Assembly (NCBI GenBank): GCA_963817885.1
Contig: CAWFQE010000002.1
Span: forward strand, 1,469,445-1,533,444
DNA length: 64,000 bases
Direction: 5' to 3'
DNA from: CAVOHU01 sp963817885
Lineage (GTDB): Bacteria; Acidobacteriota; Vicinamibacteria; Vicinamibacterales; JAKQTR01
In this document: in pieces, positions 49,331 through 58,267 of the stretch
Layout: each line of letters opens with the position of its first letter
How positions within the stretch are numbered: position 1 is the first letter of the stretch
Position numbers and translations under genes: made by a program
Notes under the pieces: model-generated
What the model saw: the letters and a program-made list of their open reading frames with translations, nothing else
What the model was told of the DNA's origin: nothing
The model's database searches: none

Positions 49331-50784
49331 ATGGATCATCGACGCCTTCTCGCACTGGTCGCGGCCGTGAGCTTGGCGTCGTGCCGACCGGGCCAAAGCA
49401 CACCACCAGGTCCAGGGCCCCCACCGGATTCAGGGGCACAGAAGATCAACGGAACTGAGCGCATGTCTTGGACCCAGACAGCGACCGACCCGGCCGAGTT
49501 CACCATGCTTCGCTACGCAGCTTATGGTCGACGACACTCGATCGGAGTTGCGTGATTCCTCGTGTGCCCCAGGGCAGGATGAGAGGGTCCTCGAGTGCAA
49601 TTCCAGCCTCCCGCCAATGTCGCCGGGCCTTCACACGATCCGACTGGTCGCGTACTTTGCCGTGTTCGAAGGGCTGGACAACGACCGCTCGTCTCCGATT
49701 CTGGTCGAGATGACCGGCGCGGGCACCGCCGTTCTCGCCGAGGTCAGCGCAGGCACCGGCGACTCGTCAGGTGTGGCGACGGATTCGGCGCCGATGAGAC
49801 CCGCGAACCCGGATGAGATCGGGCTGCGGGTCGAGTTGGTGGCAGACGGCCTCAGCGCGCCAACCGATGTCGCCTTCACCCCGAACGGCCGCATCTTCGT
49901 CGCAGAACGGGCGGGCTGCATTCGTCTGATCCACGACGGGGTCCTGCAACCTGCTCCCGCGGCAACGCTCGATCGCGTGACGACAGTCGGCGGAGGCGGC
50001 CTTCTCGGCCTCGCGGTCGATCCCCAATTCGCGCGGAATCACTTCGTCTACGCCGTTCACACCGAACGTGCCGGCACCACCGCCGCAGCATTCCGCGTCG
50101 TCCGTTTCCGCGAAACGAATGAGACGCTCGTCGATCCCGATCCTCTTGCTCGATGCCGTTCCTGCTTCCCCCGTCGGCGCGGCGGCCTCTGTGCGGTTCG
50201 GGCCAGATGGGAAGCTCTACGTCGCGCTCGATGATGGAGGAATCCCCGGTCTGGCCGGGGACCTGGCGGCTTTCGGCGGCAAGATCCTGCGAATGAACGC
50301 GGACGGGAGCACACCCGACGATCAGGCCGCCGCCACGCCAGTCTATTCGTCCGCCTATCGGTCGCCGCAAGGGCTGGCCTGGCAGCCCGGAACCGGCACA
50401 CTGTGGGTGGGCGACAGTCATCGACCGGGCACACTGGGGTTGACCGCGGTCGCAGAAGTCGAAAGCCGGCCCAGGCGCACCCGCAAGGCCGCGACACTCG
50501 CCCTGTCCCCCGCCACCGGCGCCACCGGAGCTGCCGGAATGTCGTTCTACCGGGGCCGGCTCATCCCTGCCCTCCAGAACGACCTTCTTGTTGCCGCTAC
50601 CCCGGGAGGCCACCTGCTGCGGGCTCGTTTCGATCCCCGAAACCCTCTCAGCATCATCGCCATCGAGCGCCTGCTCGAGGACCGCGTGAGAGCGGTAAGC
50701 ATGGTCGCGGTCGGTCCAGACGGGGCCGTCTACATCTGCACCGAACGCGCATTGGAGAGACTCGTTCCAGATGCCAGGCGTTGA
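49331..50784 (+). CDS. PQQ-type (glucose/sorbosone dehydrogenase-like) lipoprotein, two frameshifts
   Basis: About 484 residues from ATG 49331. The lipoprotein signal is LLALVAAVSLASC-RPG. A region of about 110 residues, possibly Fn3-like (HTIRLVAYFAVFEGLDNDRSS), precedes the six-bladed GSDH propeller: VELVADGLSAPTDVAFTPNGRIFVAE, GGGLLGLAVDPQFARNHFVYAVH, ASVRFGPDGKLYVALDD, GKILRMNADGSTP, RSPQGLAWQPGTGTLWVGD, AVGPDGAVYICTE. The frames join near 49520 and 50140. Family members oxidise aldoses with PQQ outside the cytoplasm, but many acidobacterial members have lost PQQ residues; this cannot be judged across the breaks. It precedes the exosortase cluster on the same strand. Confidence 0.7.
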
Positions 50785-50892
50785 GGGTGACACACGCTGC
50801 CCGGCGGCTCATCCGCCGATCGTGTTCCGGGAGGTGTTGCACTGCAGTGTGCCGGCCGATCCGCTTCTCGTTCATGGAATGGCAGGAGGCTC

Positions 50893-51786
50893 GTGCGGGA
50901 ATCTGGAAAGATCTCAATCGCCGCTCTGACAGTTGCGGCAATCCTGCTGTGTGCGGTGGTGGTGGTAGTGGAACCGCCGGAGCACACGCTATTCTGGGGG
51001 GCGATATTCGACGCGGGTCATCCGCCGATATTCGGGGCTTTGGCGCTCCTGGTTCTGATCCTCCTCTCCCGAAGGCGGGGGAAAAGCATTGCAGTGTATC
51101 TCCTCGCCTCTGCGGTGTCGCTTGGGCTGGGAATCGCCACGGAGGTGCTGCAGGCGCGGTGGTCCACCGATGCGAATCTGGGGGACATCCTTCGCGACGC
51201 GATCGGAATCGCGGCCTTCCTGCTCTGCTATGCCGCGTTTGATCGGAGGAGGAAACGGACAGGATTCCTTCTGCTCGCGGGCGCACTCTTCGTTTCGGCC
51301 TACATTCCGGTCTTCGCAACATTTCATGCTTACATGAAGCGAAACGCGGCGTTTCCCGTTGTCTTCGATTTCGGCGCACCGTGGCAGGAGCGGTTCCTCA
51401 AGGCGACGGGTTGCGAAGTCCTTCCCAACGGCCGGCTGGTGTTCCGGACGGGCGAATACCCCGGCATCATCATCGAAGAACCGTTTCCCGATTGGACCGG
51501 GTGGAAGCAGCTCACATTCCGGGTATCGTCCTCTCTGCCGCGGCCGGTTTCGCTCGTCGTGCGCATCGATGACATCCGCCACAACAATCAATACGAGGAT
51601 CGGTTCAATCAGTCGTTCACCATTGAACCGGGAGTCAACGCCATTTCCATCCCCGTCGCCGACATCGGTGAGGCGCCCAGGAGCAGGAAGTTCGACCTCG
51701 CACACGTGCGTCGGATTCTTCTCTTCTTGCCCGCGCCCAAGGAGAGCGTGACGCTGGAACTCAGCAACCTGGAACTCAAGAGATAG
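50893..51786 (+). CDS. VanZ-like membrane protein with C-terminal beta-sandwich domain
   Basis: A 297-residue protein from GTG 50893 (AGGAGG at 50884-50889, close spacing). The N-terminal half has four to five membrane helices with the VanZ-like arrangement (ALTVAAILLCAVVVVV, FWGAIFDAGHPPIFGALALLVLILL, GLGIATEVLQ, ANLGDILRDAIGIAAFLLCYAAF); the conserved GDILRDAIG resembles the VanZ xGDxxxNxxG motif. Residues about 155-297 are an extracytoplasmic beta domain (FRVSSSLPRPVSLVVRIDD, HVRRILLFLPAPKESVTLEL) like a carbohydrate-binding module. VanZ-like proteins are frequent next to exosortase loci. Function unknown. It lies 108 bp after the PQQ-type gene and 181 bp before the deacetylase. Confidence 0.65.
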   Translation: MRESGKISIAALTVAAILLCAVVVVVEPPEHTLFWGAIFDAGHPPIFGALALLVLILLSRRRGKSIAVYLLASAVSLGLGIATEVLQARWSTDANLGDILRDAIGIAAFLLCYAAFDRRRKRTGFLLLAGALFVSAYIPVFATFHAYMKRNAAFPVVFDFGAPWQERFLKATGCEVLPNGRLVFRTGEYPGIIIEEPFPDWTGWKQLTFRVSSSLPRPVSLVVRIDDIRHNNQYEDRFNQSFTIEPGVNAISIPVADIGEAPRSRKFDLAHVRRILLFLPAPKESVTLELSNLELKR

Positions 51787-51887
51787 TCTCGATCATCCAG
51801 ATCCTGTCTCTGGTCCTCAACGGCTCAACCCGTATATCATCTGCGGGTAGATCAGGACCGATCTGATGCGGCGAGATTCATGGCAGA

Positions 51888-51960
51888 TATCGGTGGAGCC
51901 GGGCTTCAACCGTGCCTGGTAGCGACATATCTGGGCGGCCGGGTTTCAGCCCTGTTCATT
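51888..51960. repeat. Diverged REP-like element
   Basis: GGAGCCGGGCTTCAACCGTGCCTGGTAGC and GGGCGGCCGGGTTTCAGCCCTG resemble the GCCGGGGCTTCAGACCCGG family of 5111-5257. Located just before the deacetylase start. Confidence 0.4.
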
Positions 51961-51967
51961 GTTGACG

Positions 51968-52870
51968 ATGCCCGATTACCCTGCTCGCCCCATCGTGAAC
52001 GCCATGACCGTGGACGTCGAGGACTACTTCCAGGTGTCCGCGTTCGCGTCGGTGGTGTCCCGTGACCGCTGGGGCGACTACGAAAGTCGCGTCGCGGCGA
52101 ATACCGACAGGCTCCTGGCAATCTTCGCCGAGTTTGGCGTGCACGCCACCTTCTTCGTGCTCGGCTGGGTAGCTGAGCGGGACCCGAGCCTGGTTCGCCG
52201 CATTGCCTCCGCCGGCCACGAGATCGCCTCACACGGCCAGTCCCATTCTCTTGTGTACGAACAGACACCGGCAATGTTCCGGGACGATATACGGCGGTCG
52301 AAGGCGACGCTCGAAGCCCAGTGCGGCCGCCCGGTGCTGGGCTATCGCGCGCCAAGTTTCTCGATCACGAGCAAGAGCCTGTGGGCTCTGGATGTGCTGG
52401 TTGAAGAAGGGATCGCCTGGGACACGAGCATCTTCCCGATTCGGCACGATCGATACGGGATTCCGTCAGCGCCGCGACACCCTCATTTCATGGGGAATGG
52501 CCTGCTGGAAATCCCGGCGTCGACCGTAAGAGTCGCCGGGGTCAATCTCCCGATCGGGGGGGGCGGTTACTTTCGGTTGCTGCCGTACGCCTGGACTCGC
52601 TGGGGGATCCGCCGGGTGAACGCAACAGAACACAGGCCGGCCGTGTTCTACGTTCATCCCTGGGAGCTGGATCCGAAGCAGCCTCGCATCACGGCTCCGT
52701 GGTTGAGCAGGTTGCGGCACTATCGAAGCCTTCATCGAACCGAAGGACGGCTCCGGACGCTGCTTTCCGAGTTCAGCTTCGACAGCGTGTCCAGCGCGAT
52801 TCCTGCGCCCCCTGTCGGCACGTCGGGGCCGTGTCGTCATCGGCAAGGCTCGAATGCGAGGGCTATGTAA
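51968..52870 (+). CDS. XrtA-system polysaccharide deacetylase
   Basis: A 300-residue NodB-type deacetylase of the subgroup found in exosortase A loci. The N-terminus MTVDVEDYFQVSAF is the hallmark, with the metal/catalytic Asp pair. Further motifs are ATFFVLGWVAERDP, GHEIASHGQSH with the two metal His, RAPSFSI, and FYVHPWELDP. It removes acetyl groups from an exopolysaccharide or its precursor. Start ATG 51968; an ATG at 51959 is also in frame, but the family begins near MPDYP. The stop is immediately before GTG 52871 of the exosortase, so the two genes are co-transcribed. The final 20 residues look unstructured. No signal peptide, as is usual in this subgroup. Confidence 0.88.
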   Translation: MPDYPARPIVNAMTVDVEDYFQVSAFASVVSRDRWGDYESRVAANTDRLLAIFAEFGVHATFFVLGWVAERDPSLVRRIASAGHEIASHGQSHSLVYEQTPAMFRDDIRRSKATLEAQCGRPVLGYRAPSFSITSKSLWALDVLVEEGIAWDTSIFPIRHDRYGIPSAPRHPHFMGNGLLEIPASTVRVAGVNLPIGGGGYFRLLPYAWTRWGIRRVNATEHRPAVFYVHPWELDPKQPRITAPWLSRLRHYRSLHRTEGRLRTLLSEFSFDSVSSAIPAPPVGTSGPCRHRQGSNARAM

Positions 52871-54416
52871 GTGGTACGGCAACTGGCTGGTCATGCCCGG
52901 TCGATTGAAAGGCCTGCGGTGTATGCCCTCACGCTGGCAGGACTCCTGGTGGCCATGGTCTTCGCCCACCGAAGCGCGCTCGGGGCGATGGTCTCCATGT
53001 GGGACACCAATCCGATGTACTCGTTCGGGTACATCGTGCCGTTTGTCAGCGCATATCTCTTCTGGACTCGCCGCAAGGCGATAGCGCAAATCAGGCCGAA
53101 GCCTGCACTGGCCATCGGGATCCCGATCGTCATCCTCGGGTTGGGATTGCTCGTAGGAGGCCATCTGGGTGGCATCCAGGTCGCCGAGCAGGTTGCGTTT
53201 CTCGTCGCGCTCGGCGGTGCGGTGTTGATTCTGTTCGGCCTCCGGTTCTTCAAGGATTCGTGGGTGGCGCTGGCATATCTCCTCCTGATGGTTCCATTCT
53301 GGGACTTCTTCACCGAGCCGCTCCACCTGCCCTTTCAGAATTTCTCGGCCAATCTCGGCGTCAGGATGCTGCAGGCGATCGGCATTCCCGCCTACCACGA
53401 GAACGTGCTGCTGCATCTCCCGAACATCACGCTCGAGGTGTCCCGCGCCTGCAGCGGAGTCAACTATCTGGTGGCGGTGCTCGCCCTCGGCGTCCCGCTC
53501 AGTTACCTGTACCTGCCTGCGCTGTGGCGGCGGATCGTGCTGATTGCAGGCGCCGTTGTCATCGCGGCGGTTTCCAACAGCCTGCGCGTCGCGATGATTG
53601 GCCTGCTGGCCTACTGGGAAATCGGTTCGCCGCTGCATGGTCCATTCCACGTGCTGCACGGGTTGTTCGTTTCCGGGATCGGCTACGTCGTAATCTTCGC
53701 GGGGCTCAGGATCCTGACACCAGCCGAGACGACGTCTGCCGGGGCCGAGCCACATCCCGCTGCCGGGCTGGCTGCCCCTCCATGGCGATCGTTCAATCTC
53801 CGGCATGCCGGCGTGCTCGTCGGGCTCTTCGTGGTTGCCGGCGTCGTGCCTCGTTTCTACTCCGTCGAACCGGTTCCCCTGGCCCGTTCGCTCAGCGAGT
53901 TGCCCGCTCAGCTCGGCGGTTGGACGGCTCAGCAGGTTTCTCCCCGCGGCCCCGTCTGGTGGACAGGCGCGGACAGCGAATTGCGGAGGCAGTACGCCGC
54001 GAATGGCAGCATTCCGGTTGACGTTTCCGTCGCCTATTTCGAGAGCCAGCGGCAGGGTAAGAAGGTGGTGAGTCACTTCGACGACGTCCTCCACCGGTCG
54101 GCGAGCAGCTTGCGTGTCTCGTTCGGCAGCGACCGGATCGGAGGAAGTGAATCTGATCAGACTTCAAACCAAGGGCCGGGCTCAGATTGGCCTGTTCTGG
54201 TACGAAATCAGCAACCAGATGGTTTCGGGTAAGTATCGCGCCAAGTGGCTGACTTTCTGGAACAGCGTGGTTCATCGTCGCAACAGCGGAATGATCGTGG
54301 TGCTCCTTGCGGAGAAGAGCGCGGTCCAAAGTGAAGAGCAGCAGATCGAAAGTCTCCGCGATCTCTCCGCCAGAGTGCATGCGGCCCTGAAGATGGTGAT
54401 GGAGCAAGAGGCATGA
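52871..54416 (+). CDS. xrtA: Exosortase A fused to EpsI domain (XrtA), one frameshift
   Basis: About 514 residues from GTG 52871. The membrane part (about 15-285) has eight or so helices and the exosortase catalytic residues: Cys194 in SRACSGVNYL, Arg239 in NSLRVAMIG, and His260 (or His263) in PFHVLHGLF. A C-terminal EpsI-type domain follows (PAQLGGWTAQ, VSVAYFESQRQGKKVVSH). This EpsI domain continues in another frame from about 54140: LQTKGRAQIGLFWYEISNQ, SGKYRAKWLTFWNSVVHRR. The fusion is typical of exosortase A. XrtA is a membrane cysteine transpeptidase-like enzyme that processes PEP-CTERM cargo such as the proteins at 38.2 and 39.3 kb. Its stop overlaps the FemAB start (ATGA). Confidence 0.88.
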
Positions 54417-55443
54417 GGGTCATCGAGTGCGACGACAGTCACTGCAGCGCCTGGGACGCGTACGTTCACGCGTCGCCGGCGGCGTCGTTCTACCACCTGT
54501 ACGGCTGGCGAGGAGTCAACGCTGACGAATTCGGTCACAAGTCGCTGTACCTGGCTGCGATGGAGCATGGCCGCATCGTCGGCGTGTTCCCGATCGTCGA
54601 GGTCAAGAGCAGGCTGTTCGGCAGGCTGGCGTGCTCGATGCCATTTGTAAACTTCGGGGGGCCGTGTGGCGACACAGAGGAGGTTGAAGCCGCGCTTCTC
54701 GACGAGGCCGCGCGTTTCATCGCGTCTCAGCGGCTCGCCTACCTGGAGATGCGCAACCGGCGCCGGCTTGGTACCGATCTGCTTACGTCGGAACACAAAG
54801 TAAGCATGACGATCGATCTCGCTTCCGACCCGGAAGTTCTATGGAAAGCCCTCAAGACGGACGTTCGAAAGGACATCCGCAAAGCGGACAAGAACGGTCT
54901 GACTGCCCGTTTCGGCGAGGCGGAGCTCCTCGATCCGTTCTACTCGATCATTTCCGAGAGCTGGCGGGACATCGGCACTCCAATCTATGCGAAGTCCTAT
55001 TTCCGCAGGATCCTGAACGAGTTTCCGAGCGGCGCCAGAATCTGCCTGGTCTCCCTCGCAGACGAGCCAGCCGCTGTGGCTTTCGACGGCAGTCATGGGA
55101 AGACGGTAGAGGGCATGTGGCTTGGCGTACGGCCGAAGTTCCGCCGGCAGATGGCCGGCTACCTGTTCTGTACTGGCAGTTGATCAAGGACGCATGCGAG
55201 CACGGGTTTGATCGGTTTCATCTAGGTCGCTCAACGAACGACTCCGGCGGGGAAGTATTCAAACGGAAGTGGAACGCCTACCCTGCCCAGCTATATTGGC
55301 AGTACATCCTCGGGACGAAGCGGCAGATGCCGGCGTTGAACGTAGACAACCCCCGCTACAAGCTTGCGATTCGCGCCTGGCGCCTCCTTCCGATAGCAGT
55401 TACGCAGCGCATCGGGCCTTTCATCTCGAGGAGCATTCCGTGA
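54413..55443 (+). CDS. FemAB-like protein of XrtA/PEP-CTERM system, one frameshift
   Basis: About 343 residues from ATG 54413, overlapping the exosortase stop. Two GNAT-like halves of the FemAB fold are visible: SPAASFYHLYGWRGV, FPIVEVKSRLFGR, PFVNFGGPCGD, then KALKTDVRKDIRKADKNGL, ISESWRDIGTPIYAKSYFRRI. The frame changes near 55158; LYWQLIKDACEHGFDRFHLGRSTNDSGGEVFKRKW then continues to 55443. The family aminoacylates peptidoglycan precursors in Firmicutes; the branch linked to exosortase A is thought to modify polysaccharide or its carrier, not yet known. The stop overlaps the next start (TGATG). Confidence 0.8.
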
Positions 55444-56687
55444 TGGCGGCGACGGTTCCGTCGCGGGCAGAGGTGAGGGTCCTGTACTGCGAGGGCAACA
55501 CGGATGGGACAATCGGGGGATCCTACTTCAGCCTCCTGTATCTCGTCGAAGGGTTGAAGGGCACCGGCTACCGCCCCGTTGTCGTGTTCCATCGCACCCA
55601 CGGACTGCTCCAGAGATTCGCTAACAGCGGGGCCGACGTCCTGGTCCTCGAGAAGCAACCTCCGCTTCGTCTTCGCCCAGTGAATTCGGCGTTCGGCCGT
55701 CGGCACCCGATCCTCGTGGCCCCGATCCGGCTCGTGCAGCGTGCGGTGAACTTCATTCGTTTTCTCTCGAGTGTTCGCGAGAACGCGGCGCTCCTTCGGA
55801 AACTTGACGTCGCGTTGCTGCACCTGAACAACTCCGTCACCAGAAGCCCGGAGTGGATGCTGGCGGCCCTCTTCACGAGGACCCCGTGTGTCGTCCATGA
55901 GCGCGGCATCAACGACAGGTTCCCGTTGTTCTCCAGGTTGCTCGCGCCCCGGCTGGCGGCTGTGATCTGCATCTCGGACGCGGTTCGAAACAATCTCCTC
56001 GAACACCGCGTGACTCACCGAAACCTGCGCGTCATTCTGAACGGACTGGACCCGGAACGGGTCAAACCCGGGCAAAGTCGCGAGATGGTGCTTCGGTCGC
56101 TCAGCATCGCCGACGATCGACGGATCGTCGGGATGGTCGGAAACCTCCGGGAATGGAAGGGGCAGGAGGTGCTCGTGCGTGCCCTCCCTGCGATTGTGGC
56201 GATGGTGCCCGGTGTCGTGTGTCTGTTGGTCGGAGCAGCGACGGAGGCCGACCAGCCCTATGCCAGGCGCTTGCACAAGTTGATTGCGGACTTGTCGCTA
56301 CAGGACCATGTCGTCTTCGCCGGCTATACGGCCAACGTCGCGGACTTCTTCAACGTGATGGATGTGGCCGTTCATGCCTCTATCTCGCCCGAACCGTTCG
56401 GCAGGGTGCTCCTGGAGGCCATGGCGATGGAGAAGCCAGTCATCGGCAGCCGAAATGGTGCGGTGCCGGAAATCGTCGTAGACGGTGTCACCGGGTACAC
56501 GTTTGAACCGGGCAATGCGGACGAGTTGGCGAAACGCGTCATCACCCTGTTGAAAGACACCGCGACGGCGCACTCATTCGGGAAAGCTGGTCGAGCGCGT
56601 CTCGTCGACACGTTCAGCATCTCTCGAAACGTGGATCGGACGCTGGCGCTTTATGAAGAACTCCTGGGCAGGTTCGGGGGCCCGTGA
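55443..56687 (+). CDS. GT4-family glycosyltransferase
   Basis: A 414-residue GT-B enzyme of family GT4 from ATG 55443 (GTG 55440 also possible). The N-terminal acceptor domain opens with LYCEGNTDGTIGGSYFSLLYL, a glycine-rich loop. The C-terminal nucleotide-sugar domain has VGMVGNLREWKGQEVLV, HVVFAGYTANVADFFNVMDV and the E-x7-E motif in SPEPFGRVLLEAMAMEKPVIG. It should transfer a sugar from a nucleotide sugar to a lipid-linked exopolysaccharide repeat, in the cytoplasm or at the membrane. The overlap on both sides (TGATG) places it in one operon with the deacetylase, exosortase and FemAB genes. Confidence 0.88.
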   Translation: MAATVPSRAEVRVLYCEGNTDGTIGGSYFSLLYLVEGLKGTGYRPVVVFHRTHGLLQRFANSGADVLVLEKQPPLRLRPVNSAFGRRHPILVAPIRLVQRAVNFIRFLSSVRENAALLRKLDVALLHLNNSVTRSPEWMLAALFTRTPCVVHERGINDRFPLFSRLLAPRLAAVICISDAVRNNLLEHRVTHRNLRVILNGLDPERVKPGQSREMVLRSLSIADDRRIVGMVGNLREWKGQEVLVRALPAIVAMVPGVVCLLVGAATEADQPYARRLHKLIADLSLQDHVVFAGYTANVADFFNVMDVAVHASISPEPFGRVLLEAMAMEKPVIGSRNGAVPEIVVDGVTGYTFEPGNADELAKRVITLLKDTATAHSFGKAGRARLVDTFSISRNVDRTLALYEELLGRFGGP

Positions 56688-57827
56688 TGCGACAGATCAA
56701 CATCCTTCACCTCCGAGACAGCTACGAGATCGGGGGGCCTGGCAAGACGATCATCGAAACGCAGCGTTCGATCAATCCCGAGAGATTCCGTCTCCACCTT
56801 GCGGCTTTCCTCACCCGGCACGAATCCGGTGAAACGCCGTTCCTGGCGGCGGCGAACGCATGCGGCATTCCTGTGCACGTGGTTCGCGGTTTCAACCAAT
56901 TCGACCCGCGACTGGCTTCACGTTTGGGGAGTCTCGTAAAGACGTTAGGGATTGACGTCGTACACGCGCACGAAGCGAAGTCGGACGCGATCGCCTGGCT
57001 GTCTTCGAGGCTCCAACCGGTCCCGATCGTCACGACTCTTCACGGGTGGATTGGGAACAGTCTCCGCCAGCGGTCTCTCATTGCGCTCGACAAGCGCGTC
57101 GTCCGGCACTTCGATCGGGTGATCGCCGTTTCCGCCCAGATCGCCGGGGAGCTCGCGGCCGCCGGGGTACTCTCGGGACAAGGTGCGCATCCTGCACAAC
57201 GCAATCGCTATCGAACGCTATCGGCGGACCGGGAAGCGGGGTTTCTTTGAAGCTCTGCTCGGGCACGAATTGCGAGGCCCCATCATCGGGACTATTGGCC
57301 GGCTGAGTCCTGAGAAGGGACATGCAGACTTCCTCGAGGCCCTGGCCATTACGGCGGCGCGAGGCTGCACCTGTTCTGCGGTGCTGGTCGGCGATGGATC
57401 CGAGCGGCAGGCGCTTGTCGAGAGAATTCGCGCCCTGGACCTGGGACGGTCGGTGCATCTCGTCGGCTATGTCAGTGAGCCTCAGGCGGCACTTGAAGAC
57501 CTCGACCTCATGGTGCTTCCCTCGCACACCGAAGGACTTCCCAACGCCGCACTCGAGGCACTGGCCATGGAAGTCCCGGTCCTCGCCACAAGCGTTGGAG
57601 GGACGCCTGAAGTCATAACCGATGGACAGACCGGACGACTGGTGCCCGCTCGCTCCCCCGGTGCGTTGGCAGAAGCCATCATGGACTTCGCCTCCAACCC
57701 AGCGTCGTGGCAGGCAATGACAACTCAAGGACGGCAGATGGTAGAGACCGACTTCAGCTTCCGAACCCGGACGCGGAAGCTTGAGGCTATCTATCTCGAA
57801 CTGCTTGGAGAAGAACACGGATCCTGA
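56687..57827 (+). CDS. GT4-family glycosyltransferase, one frameshift
   Basis: About 380 residues from ATG 56687, which overlaps the previous stop. N-terminal domain: ILHLRDSYEIGGPGKTIIET, VVHAHEAKSDAIAWLSSRL, TTLHGWIGNSLRQR, VIAVSAQIAGELAAAGV. The frame changes near 57175, after which the second Rossmann domain reads ILHNAIAIERYR, IGTIGRLSPEKGHADFLEAL, VGYVSEPQAALEDLDLMVLP and SHTEGLPNAALEALAMEVPVLA with the GT4 E-x7-E motif. It is a second sugar transferase of the same operon and probably adds another residue of the exopolysaccharide repeat unit. It is the last gene of the run. Confidence 0.82.
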
Positions 57828-58267
57828 CTGGTCTTGGGCGCGACCTCTGACGAAGGTAGCCGCCGTATCAGCCGAGCCCGCTGACGAATGTCCCCCGCGA
57901 TGCGTGCTGCTTGACCCCGTTCTTGCCAAGCCGGCCTGGGGCGTCATCGGCCTGAGTGGCGCGCTACCGCAGCTCGGCCCCATCCACATGGTCGAGCCGA
58001 TCCGCAAGCGGTCCCGCTACCGAGTGCTGAATCAGGACCCGTAGCACGCCCCAGTCTGCCAATCGGCGGGCCATTACAGATCGTCTGCCCGCATGGAGAC
58101 AAAAGCCTCCTCTCGCGGTGACTACTCAAGACCCGAGGATTCGGAAAGCAAGAGGATTGTTAGCTGTGCGTCGGATTTGAGTCATGGCACCTACCTTGCC
58201 TTCGAATTCATCCGACGGTTCGTCCTCTTCGCTAGGTCGAGGCTCCTGACACCTTCTGAGGGATTGA
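57828..58267. other. Intergenic region upstream of the LamG gene
   Basis: No gene seen in 440 bp. The last 85 bp hold the sigma-54 promoter and ribosome binding site of the LamG gene. Confidence 0.5.
58185..58200 (+). promoter_or_regulatory. Sigma-54 (RpoN) promoter, LamG repeat gene
   Basis: TGGCAC (58185-58190), 5 nt, TTGCC (58196-58200): exact -24 hexamer and spacing. Predicted start near 58212, leader of about 56 nt before ATG 58268. Confidence 0.65.
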
